Positions 16,363 through 25,552 are shown, counted from the stretch's first letter. The stretch is 64,000 bases of DNA from CALJTV01 sp036821185 (GCA_036821185.1 DAISKD010000001.1:591063-655062); one strand, 5' to 3'. Notes: generated from the letters alone by a model not told the origin. Translations and numbers: made by a program.

Positions 16363-18492
16363 ATGCTCATCAAAAGGGTCAAACTGGAGAACTTCAAGAA
16401 ATTTAAGTCGCTGGAAAGGGAATTTGGCCCTGGCATCAACGTCGTCAAGGGGCGGTTAAACGAGACCGGTAAGTCCACATTGCTTGAGGGTATCCTCACC
16501 GCCCTGTTCAAAGACTCCAAACGCAGCGCCCCAAAGCTGGGATCATTGAACACCTGGGGCACGGACCGCCGGCCCCGCCTACACATAGAATTTCAGGTTG
16601 ACGGTGAGGACTACGCTCTGGTCAAAGACTTCAACAAAAAGACCTTATGTCTTACAGCCCTGAGTAGCCAGGAGCAATGGGATGTGCCCCGCAAGGTTGA
16701 GGAAAAGCTCCACAGCTTGCTCGGTGCTATCTCCGAAGACCTCTTTCAAGCCACCTGTTGCATCAGGCAGGACGAGGTCAGAGATGTTCAGTCTGGCCAA
16801 AAAGAAGTAAGCCACAGCATGGAACGGATAATCACCGGCGGTTCTCGCGGTACCACCGCCACCGATGCGATCAAAGAGCTCGAAAAAGAAATCGACGGAA
16901 TGCGTAAAGGGCTGGAAAGATATGCTAAGTCCCCAGGACCTATCGCCGCTTTGAAGAAAGAAGTGGCAGAGCTGGAACAAAAGCTGGCAGAGTCTAGCGA
17001 CAAGGTAAAAGAGTTAGAGAAGTTAAGGAAAGAGCTGCCAGAAGTAGAAACAAGACTCGCCCAGGTGAAGGAGGAGCTGAAAAGGTACCGCAAGCTCTTG
17101 GAGAACAACAAAAAACGGCAGGAAATCGAAGAGAAGATAGAGAGGTTGAAGCGCGATTACAATACAATTGATGGGCTCACCTCGAAGCTAAATTCGCTGG
17201 AAAGTGAGAGGCAGGAACTAAATTCAAAGCTGCGGTCCCTTTCCGGCTTCGACGACCAGGAGAAGGTGGCTGACGCTGAAAAAGATCTCAAAACGCTGAA
17301 GGGGCGGCGCCAGGACATAGAGCAGGACTTGTCGGAGCGAAAGCAGGAGTTAGCCGCAGTCGAAGCACAGTTAAAGCAAAGGGCTGTCCTCGCCTCGCTG
17401 GCATCAAGGACCACCCTCTTAGCCGGAATCGTCATCACCATTCTGGGCTTTGCCCTGATGGTCTGGCACGGGTTAGCGGCAATAGCCGGCGGACTCGGCA
17501 TAGTGCTGGTGATAGTCAGTCTTTTGGCCAAAAATTCCGTCATCGCCAACAAAAAAGAGAGGGAACACCTACAACAGAGGATCGCCGATATGATGAAAGC
17601 CCTCGAGGAAATAAAGCAAGAGGAGGACAGGATACTTTCGGCAATGAATTGTGTCTCGGCAGAGGAGTTTGACCACAAGTGTAAGGAGTTTAAGGATCTG
17701 ACCGATCGGCTCAAAATTACTGAGGCCAGACGCACCGCCCTGCTTGAAGGACAGACCATCGAAGGCCTGGAACAGCAGAAAAGGGACCTCATCAGAGACA
17801 TTGCCATCGAGGAAGCGAAGCTCACCGAAGACTTGAAAAGCACCAGGCTGTCCCCCGAGGAATTTATTAAATTACAGGAACGTACTCAAAAGCTTGAAGG
17901 CGAAGAGAAACGACTGGAGCGTCGAATGGGGGAAATTGAAGGGCAGCTAAAACAGGCAGGATATGACCCGGAAGTCCTCAGCCAGCTCGAGGAGAAGCTA
18001 CAGGAGTCGCAAGAAAAATTAGCTGCTGAGGAGAGAAAGCTGAAAGTCTATGAGCTTGCCCGCGATTTCATCGCCAGAGCCAGAGAGGAGACACTGCGGG
18101 ATGTGCACGCTGAACTCCAGCAGAAAATTGAGGAGTATCTTTCAATATTTACCAACGGGAAATATAACAAGATACAACTTAAGCCAGGAACCCTGGAGTG
18201 TCTCATATTTTCCGAAGAAAAGGCTGACTGGGTGAAACCCGAAGAACTCAGCGGCGGGACCATGGACCAGTTCTACCTCGCCTTCCGGCTGGCGTTAGCC
18301 CGGCTTATCTACCGCGACCAACTGCCGCCTCTGGTCTTCGATGACCCTTTCTACAACTTCGATCCCATCCGCCTCTCCCGGACGCTGGACTCCCTCAAGA
18401 AGTTAAGCAGGAGTCACCAGGTTATCATCTTCACCCTGGGGGACACCTACGACAAAATCGCCGATAGGATAATAGAACTACCGCAGGAATAA
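16363..18492 (+). CDS. SbcC/Rad50-like (YhaN-type) ATPase with membrane hairpin in the coiled coil
   Basis: A 709-residue SMC-like ATPase: Walker A GRLNETGKST at 30-39, ABC signature LSGGTMDQF at 629, Walker B LVFDD at 657-661. Long coiled coils fill about 170-345 and 395-600. In place of the Rad50 zinc hook (CxxC), residues about 347-388 form two adjacent hydrophobic helices, IVITILGFALMVW and GLGIVLVIVSLLA, a predicted membrane hairpin. B. subtilis YhaN is described with a similar arrangement. The complex is therefore probably tethered to the membrane at the coiled-coil tip. The nuclease partner is directly upstream. Confidence 0.85.
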   Translation: MLIKRVKLENFKKFKSLEREFGPGINVVKGRLNETGKSTLLEGILTALFKDSKRSAPKLGSLNTWGTDRRPRLHIEFQVDGEDYALVKDFNKKTLCLTALSSQEQWDVPRKVEEKLHSLLGAISEDLFQATCCIRQDEVRDVQSGQKEVSHSMERIITGGSRGTTATDAIKELEKEIDGMRKGLERYAKSPGPIAALKKEVAELEQKLAESSDKVKELEKLRKELPEVETRLAQVKEELKRYRKLLENNKKRQEIEEKIERLKRDYNTIDGLTSKLNSLESERQELNSKLRSLSGFDDQEKVADAEKDLKTLKGRRQDIEQDLSERKQELAAVEAQLKQRAVLASLASRTTLLAGIVITILGFALMVWHGLAAIAGGLGIVLVIVSLLAKNSVIANKKEREHLQQRIADMMKALEEIKQEEDRILSAMNCVSAEEFDHKCKEFKDLTDRLKITEARRTALLEGQTIEGLEQQKRDLIRDIAIEEAKLTEDLKSTRLSPEEFIKLQERTQKLEGEEKRLERRMGEIEGQLKQAGYDPEVLSQLEEKLQESQEKLAAEERKLKVYELARDFIARAREETLRDVHAELQQKIEEYLSIFTNGKYNKIQLKPGTLECLIFSEEKADWVKPEELSGGTMDQFYLAFRLALARLIYRDQLPPLVFDDPFYNFDPIRLSRTLDSLKKLSRSHQVIIFTLGDTYDKIADRIIELPQE

Positions 18493-18546
18493 GCCGCCGC
18501 CCTTCTACCGGACACACACCGAAAAAATGAACTGGAATTCACGTTC

Positions 18547-18555
18547 TGTTATAAT
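18547..18555 (+). promoter_or_regulatory. Extended -10 promoter of the anchored protein gene
   Basis: TGTTATAAT (TGn plus consensus TATAAT at 18550-18555) stands 22 bases before the ATG at 18577. No good -35 was seen, as expected for extended -10 promoters. Confidence 0.55.
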
Positions 18556-18576
18556 TAGACTGGGAGGGAGGGCAAA

Positions 18577-19173
18577 ATGGTTACCGAGAGGATCAGGGCT
18601 TTCTTTAGCAATCACTGGAAACTCATCACAATTGGCGTCGCGCCGATAGCACTGCTGGCTATCATCTTTGCCCTGCCCATTAAGACCGCCACTGTCCAGG
18701 TTACGGAACAGTACTGGGACACAGAGATGAAAAGCCAGCCCTACACCGTCACCGAAAGCTACACTGAAGAGGAGCCATATAAGGTGACCGAGACCCGGAC
18801 CATCACCATTTACGATGCTTATGTCTATCCAGCAAACTGGTCACACACCTTTACAGTGGACAAGCCCGGCACCATAACTGTAAACATCCAGGGCTATACC
18901 TATCCTTACCCTATCTATTACTACATCAGATGCCCGGAAAGCGATGGCACCGACTGTCGGGTGTGGCCTTACTTCTACCATGACTGGTATTGGGGCAGTG
19001 GTCAGGCACACGTGGTGATAAAGATGAACTACCCCGAAGAAATAACCAAATTCAGGGCGGTGACCAAATACCGTGAGGTGACCAAGTACCAGCAGGTGCC
19101 GACACCGGTGCTAAAGGAAAGAACAGCCACCAAAGAGGTGAAGATGTCGGTCTGGGCTTACCTGTTTCGGTAA
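18577..19173 (+). CDS. Membrane-anchored protein of unknown function, Thr/Tyr-rich
   Basis: I do not recognise this 198-residue protein. One N-terminal membrane helix (about residues 16-35, ITIGVAPIALLAIIFAL) is followed by an extracellular-looking domain rich in Tyr, Thr and Glu. Two similar strand-like segments flank the core: TVTESYTEEEPYKVTETRTI near residue 55 and a VTKYREVTKYQQV repeat near 165. The centre is aromatic and rich in Pro and Tyr. GGGAGGGAGG gives a very strong ribosome-binding site. It has its own promoter after the sbcC-like gene. A surface beta-sandwich is a guess. Confidence 0.65.
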   Translation: MVTERIRAFFSNHWKLITIGVAPIALLAIIFALPIKTATVQVTEQYWDTEMKSQPYTVTESYTEEEPYKVTETRTITIYDAYVYPANWSHTFTVDKPGTITVNIQGYTYPYPIYYYIRCPESDGTDCRVWPYFYHDWYWGSGQAHVVIKMNYPEEITKFRAVTKYREVTKYQQVPTPVLKERTATKEVKMSVWAYLFR

Positions 19174-19230
19174 GCCTGCCGATGGCAAGAACACAGCAGC
19201 GGAAAAAGAAAAAGCCGGCAGAGGTCTACC

Positions 19231-19413
19231 ATGAAGAAGGAACTGATGGACATCCTGGCGTGCCCGGTATGCAAAAGCGATTTGCAGCTTAATGTTGCTG
19301 AAGAGAAGGACGGCGATGTGGTCACCGGTAGCCTTTATTGCCAGAAGTGTGACCACCACTACCCCATCACCGAGAGTATACCCAATCTGTTGCCGCCGGA
19401 CCTTAATAAATGA
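19231..19413 (+). CDS. Trm112 family zinc-ribbon protein
   Basis: A 60-residue protein with two CxxC pairs (CPVCKSDL and CQKCDHHYPI) and the typical ending YPITESIPNLLP. Trm112-like proteins activate methyltransferases in eukaryotes and archaea; bacterial forms (YcaR type) are less well understood. It ends one base before the convergent queD stop. Confidence 0.88.
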   Translation: MKKELMDILACPVCKSDLQLNVAEEKDGDVVTGSLYCQKCDHHYPITESIPNLLPPDLNK

Positions 19414-19414
19414 C

Positions 19415-19783
19415 CTAGTCCGGCGTATACGTCACCCAGGTCTGCGGTGATTCCCAGACCTCAATGCTTGTCAGCTCCACCTGCCGCGGCAAGCGCTCCT
19501 TGAGTCTATCGAAGATAACCGCGGCAATGTTCTCCGAAGACGGGTTCATCTTGTCAAACGGTTCAGTCTCGTTAAGACACATATGGTCAAATGAAGAAAG
19601 TACCGCTTTGAGATGCTTCTTCAATTCGGTGAAATCATAAGCCAGTCCCGTGTTGTCCAGGCCTCTGGCCATTACCGTAGCTACCACCTTGAACCGGTGA
19701 CCATGCAGGTTCTCGCACCTGCCGCCATATTCCCTGAGGTAATGGGCAGCATCGAAATGGTCTTCCACGGAAATTCGGTACAT
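19415..19783 (-). CDS. queD: 6-carboxy-5,6,7,8-tetrahydropterin synthase / 6-pyruvoyl-tetrahydropterin synthase family
   Basis: A 122-residue T-fold enzyme with zinc histidines H14, H27 and H29 and the catalytic cysteine C23 in RCENLHGH. QueD makes 6-carboxytetrahydropterin for queuosine. Some relatives (PTPS-III) replace FolB in folate synthesis, cleaving dihydroneopterin triphosphate directly. The gene sits 3 bases after folK in a folP-folK-queD operon with no folB, so a folate role is quite possible. The family call is firm; the pathway is open. Confidence 0.85.
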   Translation of the reverse strand: MYRISVEDHFDAAHYLREYGGRCENLHGHRFKVVATVMARGLDNTGLAYDFTELKKHLKAVLSSFDHMCLNETEPFDKMNPSSENIAAVIFDRLKERLPRQVELTSIEVWESPQTWVTYTPD

Positions 19784-19786
19784 ACA

Positions 19787-20293
19787 TCACCTCCTGCTCA
19801 AAATCTCCTCCGCCCCTGCCCATTTGTAAACGCCTGAAATAGTCCCCAGCTCGCTGAGCAGCTCCGTCACGGACTTCCCCAGCTCCGGATGTACCAGGTC
19901 CGGTGCTATCTCCGCCAGCGGCACCAGCACAAACGCCCGCTCGGCAAGCCTGGGATGAGGCACCCTAAGGTCAGGACAACTGACCACCTCGTCACCATAG
20001 AACAGTATATCGACGTCAATGGGCCTGGGAGCATTGCGGAAAGACGGTTCTCTGCCCAGCGCTGCCTCTATCTCCTTCGCCATGAGGAGGAGTTCCCGAG
20101 GCGACAACGATGTACTTATACGGCATACTGCGTTGAGGAACTTTGGCTGCTCCGTAAAGCCTAGCGGCTCCGTCTCATAGACCGATGATACTTTCTCCAC
20201 CGCAGCCCTTCGCGAAATCAGCTCTAGAGCCCGTGCCAGATTAAGTCTTCTATCGCCGAGGTTAGAGCCAAGGCCCAGGTATGCCGTAGCCAC
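19787..20293 (-). CDS. folK: 2-amino-4-hydroxy-6-hydroxymethyldihydropteridine pyrophosphokinase
   Basis: HPPK transfers pyrophosphate from ATP to hydroxymethyl-dihydropterin, the step before dihydropteroate synthase. Motifs include YLGLGSNLGDR at the N-terminus, YETEPLG, FLNAV and RPIDVDILFYG. I set the start at GTG 20293, two bases after the folP stop, giving 168 residues; the longer frame overlaps folP by 43 bases and adds a non-family N-terminus. It is co-transcribed between folP and queD. Confidence 0.92.
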   Translation of the reverse strand: MATAYLGLGSNLGDRRLNLARALELISRRAAVEKVSSVYETEPLGFTEQPKFLNAVCRISTSLSPRELLLMAKEIEAALGREPSFRNAPRPIDVDILFYGDEVVSCPDLRVPHPRLAERAFVLVPLAEIAPDLVHPELGKSVTELLSELGTISGVYKWAGAEEILSRR

Positions 20294-20295
20294 AG

Positions 20296-21186
20296 CTATC
20301 CTGACCTGCCTCGCACAATAGCATCGCTCATGCGGCAAACACGCACCATCTCCCGGACATCATGCACTCTGACGATGTCAGCACCCCTGGCGATGCCGAT
20401 AGCCACTGTGGCCGCCGTACCCTCAAGGCGCTGGTCAGGTGGCAAATCGAGTACCAGCCCGATCATGGACTTCCTTGAAGTGCCGAGCAAAATCGGTCTG
20501 CCCAGCACTTTAAGTTCGTTCAGCCGCCACACCAATTCCAGATTTTGTTCCAGAGTCTTGCCGAAGCCAATGCCAGGGTCGATGATAATCTCTTCCCAGG
20601 GCACACCGGCATCCAGCGCTATGTCGATGGACCGTTTCAGGTCAGAGATGACGGCAGGCACTATACGATGTTGCGGCTTATCACGCTGGTTGCTCATCAA
20701 TACTATGGGCACTTTCTTTTCCGCTGCCAGGCGAGCCAGCCTGGGGTCCGCCTTTAGCCCCCAGATATCGTTTATCATGTGTGCCCCCGCGTCCAGGGCA
20801 CGCTGAGCTACATCAAACTTGTAAGTATCTACGCTCAAAGGCACGCTTAGCTCCTTTGCCAGCTTCTCCACCACGGGGATAACGCGCCTCAGTTCTTCCT
20901 CAACAGATACCGGTGTGGAACCGGGACGTGTAGACTCACCGCCAACGTCGATGATGTCAGCGCCTTCGGCAACAAACATCTTTGCCTGTTCCACAGCCGC
21001 CTCCACGCTGCTCAGACCGTCACCGGAGAAGGAGTCAGGGGAGACATTGACAACACCCATCACATAGGTGCGTTTTCCCCAGAGAAAGATGGTGCCTCCA
21101 CAATGCGTCTCACCGACAGACTCCCCTCCCCTCGTCTTCCGCCACTGCAAAATAGCCGCTTTGGTCAATCGCGCTACCATACTCAT
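20296..21186 (-). CDS. folP: Dihydropteroate synthase
   Basis: Joins p-aminobenzoate to hydroxymethyl-dihydropterin pyrophosphate in folate synthesis. The 296-residue TIM barrel has MGVVNVSPDSFSGDG (about 43-57), DIGGESTRPG-like DVGGESTRPGS and ILLGTSRKSMIG. About 40 residues precede the first motif, so the true start may be internal. It leads the folP-folK-queD operon. The p-aminobenzoate it needs would be made by pabABC near 60 kb. Confidence 0.93.
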   Translation of the reverse strand: MSMVARLTKAAILQWRKTRGGESVGETHCGGTIFLWGKRTYVMGVVNVSPDSFSGDGLSSVEAAVEQAKMFVAEGADIIDVGGESTRPGSTPVSVEEELRRVIPVVEKLAKELSVPLSVDTYKFDVAQRALDAGAHMINDIWGLKADPRLARLAAEKKVPIVLMSNQRDKPQHRIVPAVISDLKRSIDIALDAGVPWEEIIIDPGIGFGKTLEQNLELVWRLNELKVLGRPILLGTSRKSMIGLVLDLPPDQRLEGTAATVAIGIARGADIVRVHDVREMVRVCRMSDAIVRGRSG

Positions 21187-21290
21187 CTGATAAATTCTAC
21201 CATGCTACACCTCCAGCCGTGTAGCCACTCCCCCAGCCCATTCGACCAAACGGATAGGTTAGGAATATAATATAGATAAAGAGCACACCG

Positions 21291-21743
21291 ATGACCAAAG
21301 TCATCTCAGGTAAAATAATCGCCGTATGCCGTAGCGACAAGAAGGGCACCAGAAAGCAGGACTGCAAACAGGGAGTGCTTAGAGAGGAGTTTGGCCTGGT
21401 GGACGATGCCCACGCCGATAGCAGCACACACCGCCAGGTAAGCTTGCTCGGCATCGAGAGCATCGAAAAGATGCGCCAACTTGGAATTGACGTCTCACCA
21501 GGCGACTTCGCCGAGAACCTGACCACCGAGGGCATCGACCTGCCATCCCTGTTGCCCGGTACCAGGTTGTATATCGGCGAGGAGGTCGTCCTGGAGATAA
21601 CCCAGATAGGCAAGGAGTGTCATACCGGCTGCGCCATCTACCAACAGGTAGGTAAGTGCATCATGCCAGAAGAGGGCGTTTTCGCCCGGGTGCTCCGCGG
21701 CGGCAAGGTGGAGGTGGGTGACCAGATAAGGATAGAGGGATGA
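21291..21743 (+). CDS. MOSC domain protein
   Basis: A 150-residue single MOSC domain. These sulfur-carrier-like beta-barrels are linked to molybdenum cofactor sulfuration or metal-sulfur chemistry. The conserved cysteine region ECHTGCAIYQQVGKC is near residues 113-127. A TATAAT at 21266 may be its -10 box. The stop overlaps fdhD by 4 bases (ATGA), which supports a role in molybdenum or tungsten enzyme maturation. Confidence 0.87.
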   Translation: MTKVISGKIIAVCRSDKKGTRKQDCKQGVLREEFGLVDDAHADSSTHRQVSLLGIESIEKMRQLGIDVSPGDFAENLTTEGIDLPSLLPGTRLYIGEEVVLEITQIGKECHTGCAIYQQVGKCIMPEEGVFARVLRGGKVEVGDQIRIEG

Positions 21744-22534
21744 CAGCCCCTACTACCGAAACGGCTAAAATCTTAAGGGTAAGCGGCGATAAATGCGAGC
21801 GCCTTGAGGATATCGTAGTCACTGAATTCCCCATAACTATCTTGCTCAATGGCGAGGAACTGGTGACTCTGCTCTGCACTCCACAACACCTGGATTACCT
21901 CGCCGCCGGCTTTCTCGCTGCCGAAGGTCTACTAAAGAGAAGACAGGACATAAAGAAAATTCTAGTCGATGAGCACAAAGGGATAGTACACATTGAGTCC
22001 GTAGAAGCAACAAAGGGTAGTTCGAGACTTGTATTTCAGCGCCTCATCACCTCGAGTTGCGGGCACGGTTCACACCCGTACAGTACTGGAAATACCCTTC
22101 CACCAAGGGTAGAGTCCACAACTACAGTATCACCGGAGCAGGTCCTTTCCCTGATGAAGGATTTCCAACAGCGCTGCGTAGTATTTAAAGCCACCGGCGG
22201 AGTTCATGCCGCCGCCCTGTGCGATAGAAAGGAGATACAGATCTTTCACGAGGACATCGGCAGACACAACGCCATAGATAAGGTACTGGGGCAATGCGTG
22301 CTTGACAATATAGCCACCGAGGACAAGCTCTTGCTCACCACCGGTAGGGTGTCTTCCGAAGTGGTGCTGAAAGCCGCCCGCCGCAATATCCCACTGCTCA
22401 TCTCCAAATCACCACCGACTAGCCTCGCGGTGACATTGGCTAGAAACCTCGGTGTTACCGTCATCGGGTTTGTCCGCGGACAACGGATGAACATCTACTC
22501 CAACGAATGGAGGGTTGCCACCGATGAGAGATAG
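21740..22534 (+). CDS. fdhD: Formate dehydrogenase accessory sulfurtransferase
   Basis: FdhD passes sulfur from a cysteine desulfurase to the molybdenum or tungsten cofactor of formate dehydrogenase. The 264-residue protein has the family features LLNGEELVTLLCTP, GGVHAAAL, FHEDIGRHNAIDKV and GRVSSEVV. The flexible loop that holds the E. coli CxxC pair has a single cysteine here (SSCGHGS, C107), a variation to note. It overlaps the MOSC gene and nadA at its ends. No formate dehydrogenase structural gene is in the window. Confidence 0.92.
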   Translation: MTAPTTETAKILRVSGDKCERLEDIVVTEFPITILLNGEELVTLLCTPQHLDYLAAGFLAAEGLLKRRQDIKKILVDEHKGIVHIESVEATKGSSRLVFQRLITSSCGHGSHPYSTGNTLPPRVESTTTVSPEQVLSLMKDFQQRCVVFKATGGVHAAALCDRKEIQIFHEDIGRHNAIDKVLGQCVLDNIATEDKLLLTTGRVSSEVVLKAARRNIPLLISKSPPTSLAVTLARNLGVTVIGFVRGQRMNIYSNEWRVATDER

Positions 22535-23447
22535 GGAGACCAAGCTCATAGAGGATATTATGGAGCTTAAGGAAAAGCGACGGGCGGTCATCCTCGCCCA
22601 TAACTATCAATTGGGGGAGATACAGGACATCGCTGACTTCGTTGGTGACTCGCTTGAGCTCAGTCAGAACGCAGCTCGATCCAATGCCAGGGTGATAGTC
22701 TTCTGCGGCGTCCACTTTATGGCAGAGACCGCTTCCATCCTCTGTCCCGATAAGACGGTGCTGCTCCCCGATTTGAACGCCGGCTGTCCTATGGCAGACA
22801 TGATTACCGCCGAGCAACTGGCAGAGGAGAAAAAGAAGTACCCACAAGCTACTGTTGTATGTTATGTAAACTCGACAGCATCAGTGAAAGCCGAGTCAGA
22901 TATCTGCTGTACCTCTGCAAACGCCGTAAAGGTGGTGGAAAGCGTACCTGGCGATGACATCCTGTTTATCCCTGACAAGTACTTGGGGCACTACGTGTCC
23001 ACAAAAACGAACAAGAACCTTATCCTCTGGCCAGGCTTCTGCCCTACCCACGCCCGCATCCTGCCGGAACACATTGCCAGACTAAAACACGAGCATCCCA
23101 ATGCTAAAATCGTAGTCCATCCTGAATGCAGACCCGGCGTCATCGCCATGGCTGACGAGGTGCTGAGCACCGGAGGTATGATCAGATATGCTCGCCGCGA
23201 TGATGTGCAGGAGATGATAGTGGGTACCGAGATCGGCATCATCTACCGCCTGAAAAAGGAAAACCCCGGGAAAAGGTTCATCCCAGTCTCAGAACAGGCG
23301 GTCTGCCCTAATATGAAACTCATTACCTTGGAAAAGGTGCTTTCATCGCTGGAGGACATGTCCCCCGAGATAAAAGTGCCCGAGGAAATACGCGCTAAGG
23401 CCAAACGCGCGGTGGATCGAATGCTGGAGGTGGGCCGCAGCGGATGA
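22524..23447 (+). CDS. nadA: Quinolinate synthase A
   Basis: Condenses iminoaspartate with dihydroxyacetone phosphate to quinolinate in NAD synthesis, using an oxygen-sensitive [4Fe-4S] cluster. The cluster cysteines are in NAGCPMADM, GFCPTH and AVCPNMK, as in the family. I prefer ATG 22524, inside the end of fdhD, with GGAGGG nine bases upstream, giving 307 residues; a TTG at 22515 is the alternative. No nadB or nadC is in the window. Confidence 0.94.
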   Translation: MRDRETKLIEDIMELKEKRRAVILAHNYQLGEIQDIADFVGDSLELSQNAARSNARVIVFCGVHFMAETASILCPDKTVLLPDLNAGCPMADMITAEQLAEEKKKYPQATVVCYVNSTASVKAESDICCTSANAVKVVESVPGDDILFIPDKYLGHYVSTKTNKNLILWPGFCPTHARILPEHIARLKHEHPNAKIVVHPECRPGVIAMADEVLSTGGMIRYARRDDVQEMIVGTEIGIIYRLKKENPGKRFIPVSEQAVCPNMKLITLEKVLSSLEDMSPEIKVPEEIRAKAKRAVDRMLEVGRSG

Positions 23448-23767
23448 AGAACACCGGTAAGATAGTTGTCTTCGTCACCACATCCAGTTACGAAGAGGCA
23501 GAGAAGATAGCCCGACTTCTCTTAGAAAAAAGAAAGGCTGCCTGCATCAATATTATACCCAAAGTGTCCTCAGCCTACTGGTGGCAGGGCAACATCGAGA
23601 AGTCGGAGGAGAGCCTGCTTATCATAAAGACCAGAGAGGGGTTGCTCCCCGACCTCCTCAGCCTGGTGAAGCAAGCCCACAGCTATACCGTCCCCGAGAT
23701 AATCGCCTTGCCCGTGACCGATGGTAACCCGGACTACCTTAGCTGGGTAGATGCCGAGACCAGCTAG
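23444..23767 (+). CDS. cutA: CutA1 divalent cation tolerance protein
   Basis: A 107-residue trimeric alpha/beta protein of the CutA1 family, with KRKAACINIIP, YWWQGNIEKSEESLLIIKT and YTVPEIIALPV. CutA was linked to copper tolerance in E. coli; its true role is unclear. It overlaps nadA by 4 bases (ATGA) and closes the MOSC-fdhD-nadA-cutA operon. Confidence 0.94.
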   Translation: MKNTGKIVVFVTTSSYEEAEKIARLLLEKRKAACINIIPKVSSAYWWQGNIEKSEESLLIIKTREGLLPDLLSLVKQAHSYTVPEIIALPVTDGNPDYLSWVDAETS

Positions 23768-23802
23768 CGAATATACAGTCGACCGACCACACACCTAAGA
23801 CG

Positions 23803-25551
23803 CTAGCTGCAGCGCGCCAGGCGCTTCCACTCGTCAGCCCGCTTTACCATTAGCCTGGCATCGTCCAGAGAAATCTTAGTGTAGCTAGGACCGGCAAGCA
23901 TGGCAGCTATTTCTCTCAGCCGTTCATCACCGTCGAGAGATTGAAGCTGACTTACCACCCGTGAACCCGTGCCTAGCTTCTCCACCCGATAGTGGGCATC
24001 AGCGAATGCTGCTACTTGTGGCAAATGGGTGACACAGATAACTTGATGCTCTCGCGCCAGCCCCCAGAGCTTCTTACCTACTACTTCACCGCTCCTACCA
24101 CCGACTCCTATGTCTACCTCATCGAAGATAAGCAGCGGAGTCATGTCCGCTCTGGAGAGAGCGCCCTTCAGCGCCAGCGTGAACCGGGAAAGTTCCCCCG
24201 TAGAGGCTATCTTCGCCAGCGGCTTCAGCGGTTCCCCGGGGTTGGTGGACACCAGAAACTCAACACTGTCCACCCCGTCAGCATTGAAAGAACACACTCT
24301 GCCATCAGGAAGAGGGATGCCATCCTCATCCCCCCGGGCTACCTGCTGGATAACCGAAACCTGGAAATCTACCTGCTCCAAATTCAGTTCTTCAAGCTCC
24401 TTTTTCACTGCTGAAGTCAACTTGTTTGCCGCAGCCAAGCGGGCACTCAAGAGCTTCGCAGCTATCTCTCCCATCTCGCGCTTTAGTTTCTTTCGGGCCT
24501 CCTCCAGTTCAACACGTTTCTCCTCAGACACCGAAAGCTCACCCAGTTCCCTCTCCGCCCGCTCCATGTAGTCGAGTATCGCCTCGATGCTATCCCCATA
24601 TTTCCGCTTTAAATTACGTATTAATTCCAGCCTCGCCTCAACCTCCTCCAGCCGCTGTGGGTTGTCCTCCATCCGTTGGCTATAGGCCCGCACTTCCTGC
24701 GCCACATCTTCAGCGGAATAAATCGCCTCGGTGAGGTGCTCAAGCTGTTCAGTCAGCCTGGGGTCAAGCTCGATAAGTCTCCGCAACGCGGCTGCTGCCT
24801 CGTTCAGCCTGTCAGCGGCCGAGATTGTGCCCTCCCCGCACAATGACTGATACACCTGATAACTTAGCCCCTTCAGCTTTTCAGCCTGGACGAGCACCTG
24901 CCTCTCCCGCTCCAGATCGGCATCCTCGCCGGCGCGCAGATTCGCCCGCCTTATCTCATCGACCTGAAACTGTAAAAACTCCTGGCGCCGTACCCGGTCC
25001 CTCTCCCTTTCCGTCAGTGACTCCAATTCCTGCTCAAGGCGGCTCAGTTTTGCCGCCCGGGCAGCAAACTCCTGTCTAAGTCCCAGTGTATCGCCAAAAG
25101 CATCAAGAAAATCGAGATGACAATGCCTGTCCAGCAGCGAGAGGTGTTGGCTCTGCCCGTGGACGTCTACCAACAGCCGCCCCAGATCCTGAAGCAGCCT
25201 CCGACTTATTGCCCGTCCGTTCACCCTGACTATGCTGCGCCCCTGCCTGCTGAACTCACACCTGATGACCAATGTGGCATCCTCCGCTTCCAGGCCGTTC
25301 TCTTTGAGGAGCTCTTGCAATCGGGACAGAGACCTCTGAGACGGCAGAAAAACACCTTCAACTACAGACTTCTCACATCCATAGCGAATGGCATCATCGT
25401 CCACCTTGCCTGTGAGAAGAGCTTCGATCGCCTCCACAACAAGTGATTTGCCTGCCCCGGTCTCGCCGGTGACCACATTGAGTCCCGGGGCAGGCTCCCA
25501 GTCAAGGCTCTCGATAATGCCGAAGTCCCTTACCCTTAGCTGGAGCAGCAT
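23803..25551 (-). CDS. recN: DNA repair protein RecN
   Basis: SMC-like ATPase that acts early in double-strand break repair. The 582-residue protein has Walker A GETGAGKS at 29-36, a central coiled coil (about 150-370), signature STGELSRFTLALK (SGGE is replaced by TGEL, common in RecN) and Walker B LLIFDEVDIGVGG. The C-terminal VTHLPQVAAFAD is typical. It is directly downstream of the dehydratase-like gene on the same strand (stop to start spacing one base), which is probably incidental. Confidence 0.95.
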   Translation of the reverse strand: MLLQLRVRDFGIIESLDWEPAPGLNVVTGETGAGKSLVVEAIEALLTGKVDDDAIRYGCEKSVVEGVFLPSQRSLSRLQELLKENGLEAEDATLVIRCEFSRQGRSIVRVNGRAISRRLLQDLGRLLVDVHGQSQHLSLLDRHCHLDFLDAFGDTLGLRQEFAARAAKLSRLEQELESLTERERDRVRRQEFLQFQVDEIRRANLRAGEDADLERERQVLVQAEKLKGLSYQVYQSLCGEGTISAADRLNEAAAALRRLIELDPRLTEQLEHLTEAIYSAEDVAQEVRAYSQRMEDNPQRLEEVEARLELIRNLKRKYGDSIEAILDYMERAERELGELSVSEEKRVELEEARKKLKREMGEIAAKLLSARLAAANKLTSAVKKELEELNLEQVDFQVSVIQQVARGDEDGIPLPDGRVCSFNADGVDSVEFLVSTNPGEPLKPLAKIASTGELSRFTLALKGALSRADMTPLLIFDEVDIGVGGRSGEVVGKKLWGLAREHQVICVTHLPQVAAFADAHYRVEKLGTGSRVVSQLQSLDGDERLREIAAMLAGPSYTKISLDDARLMVKRADEWKRLARCS

Positions 25552-25552
25552 T

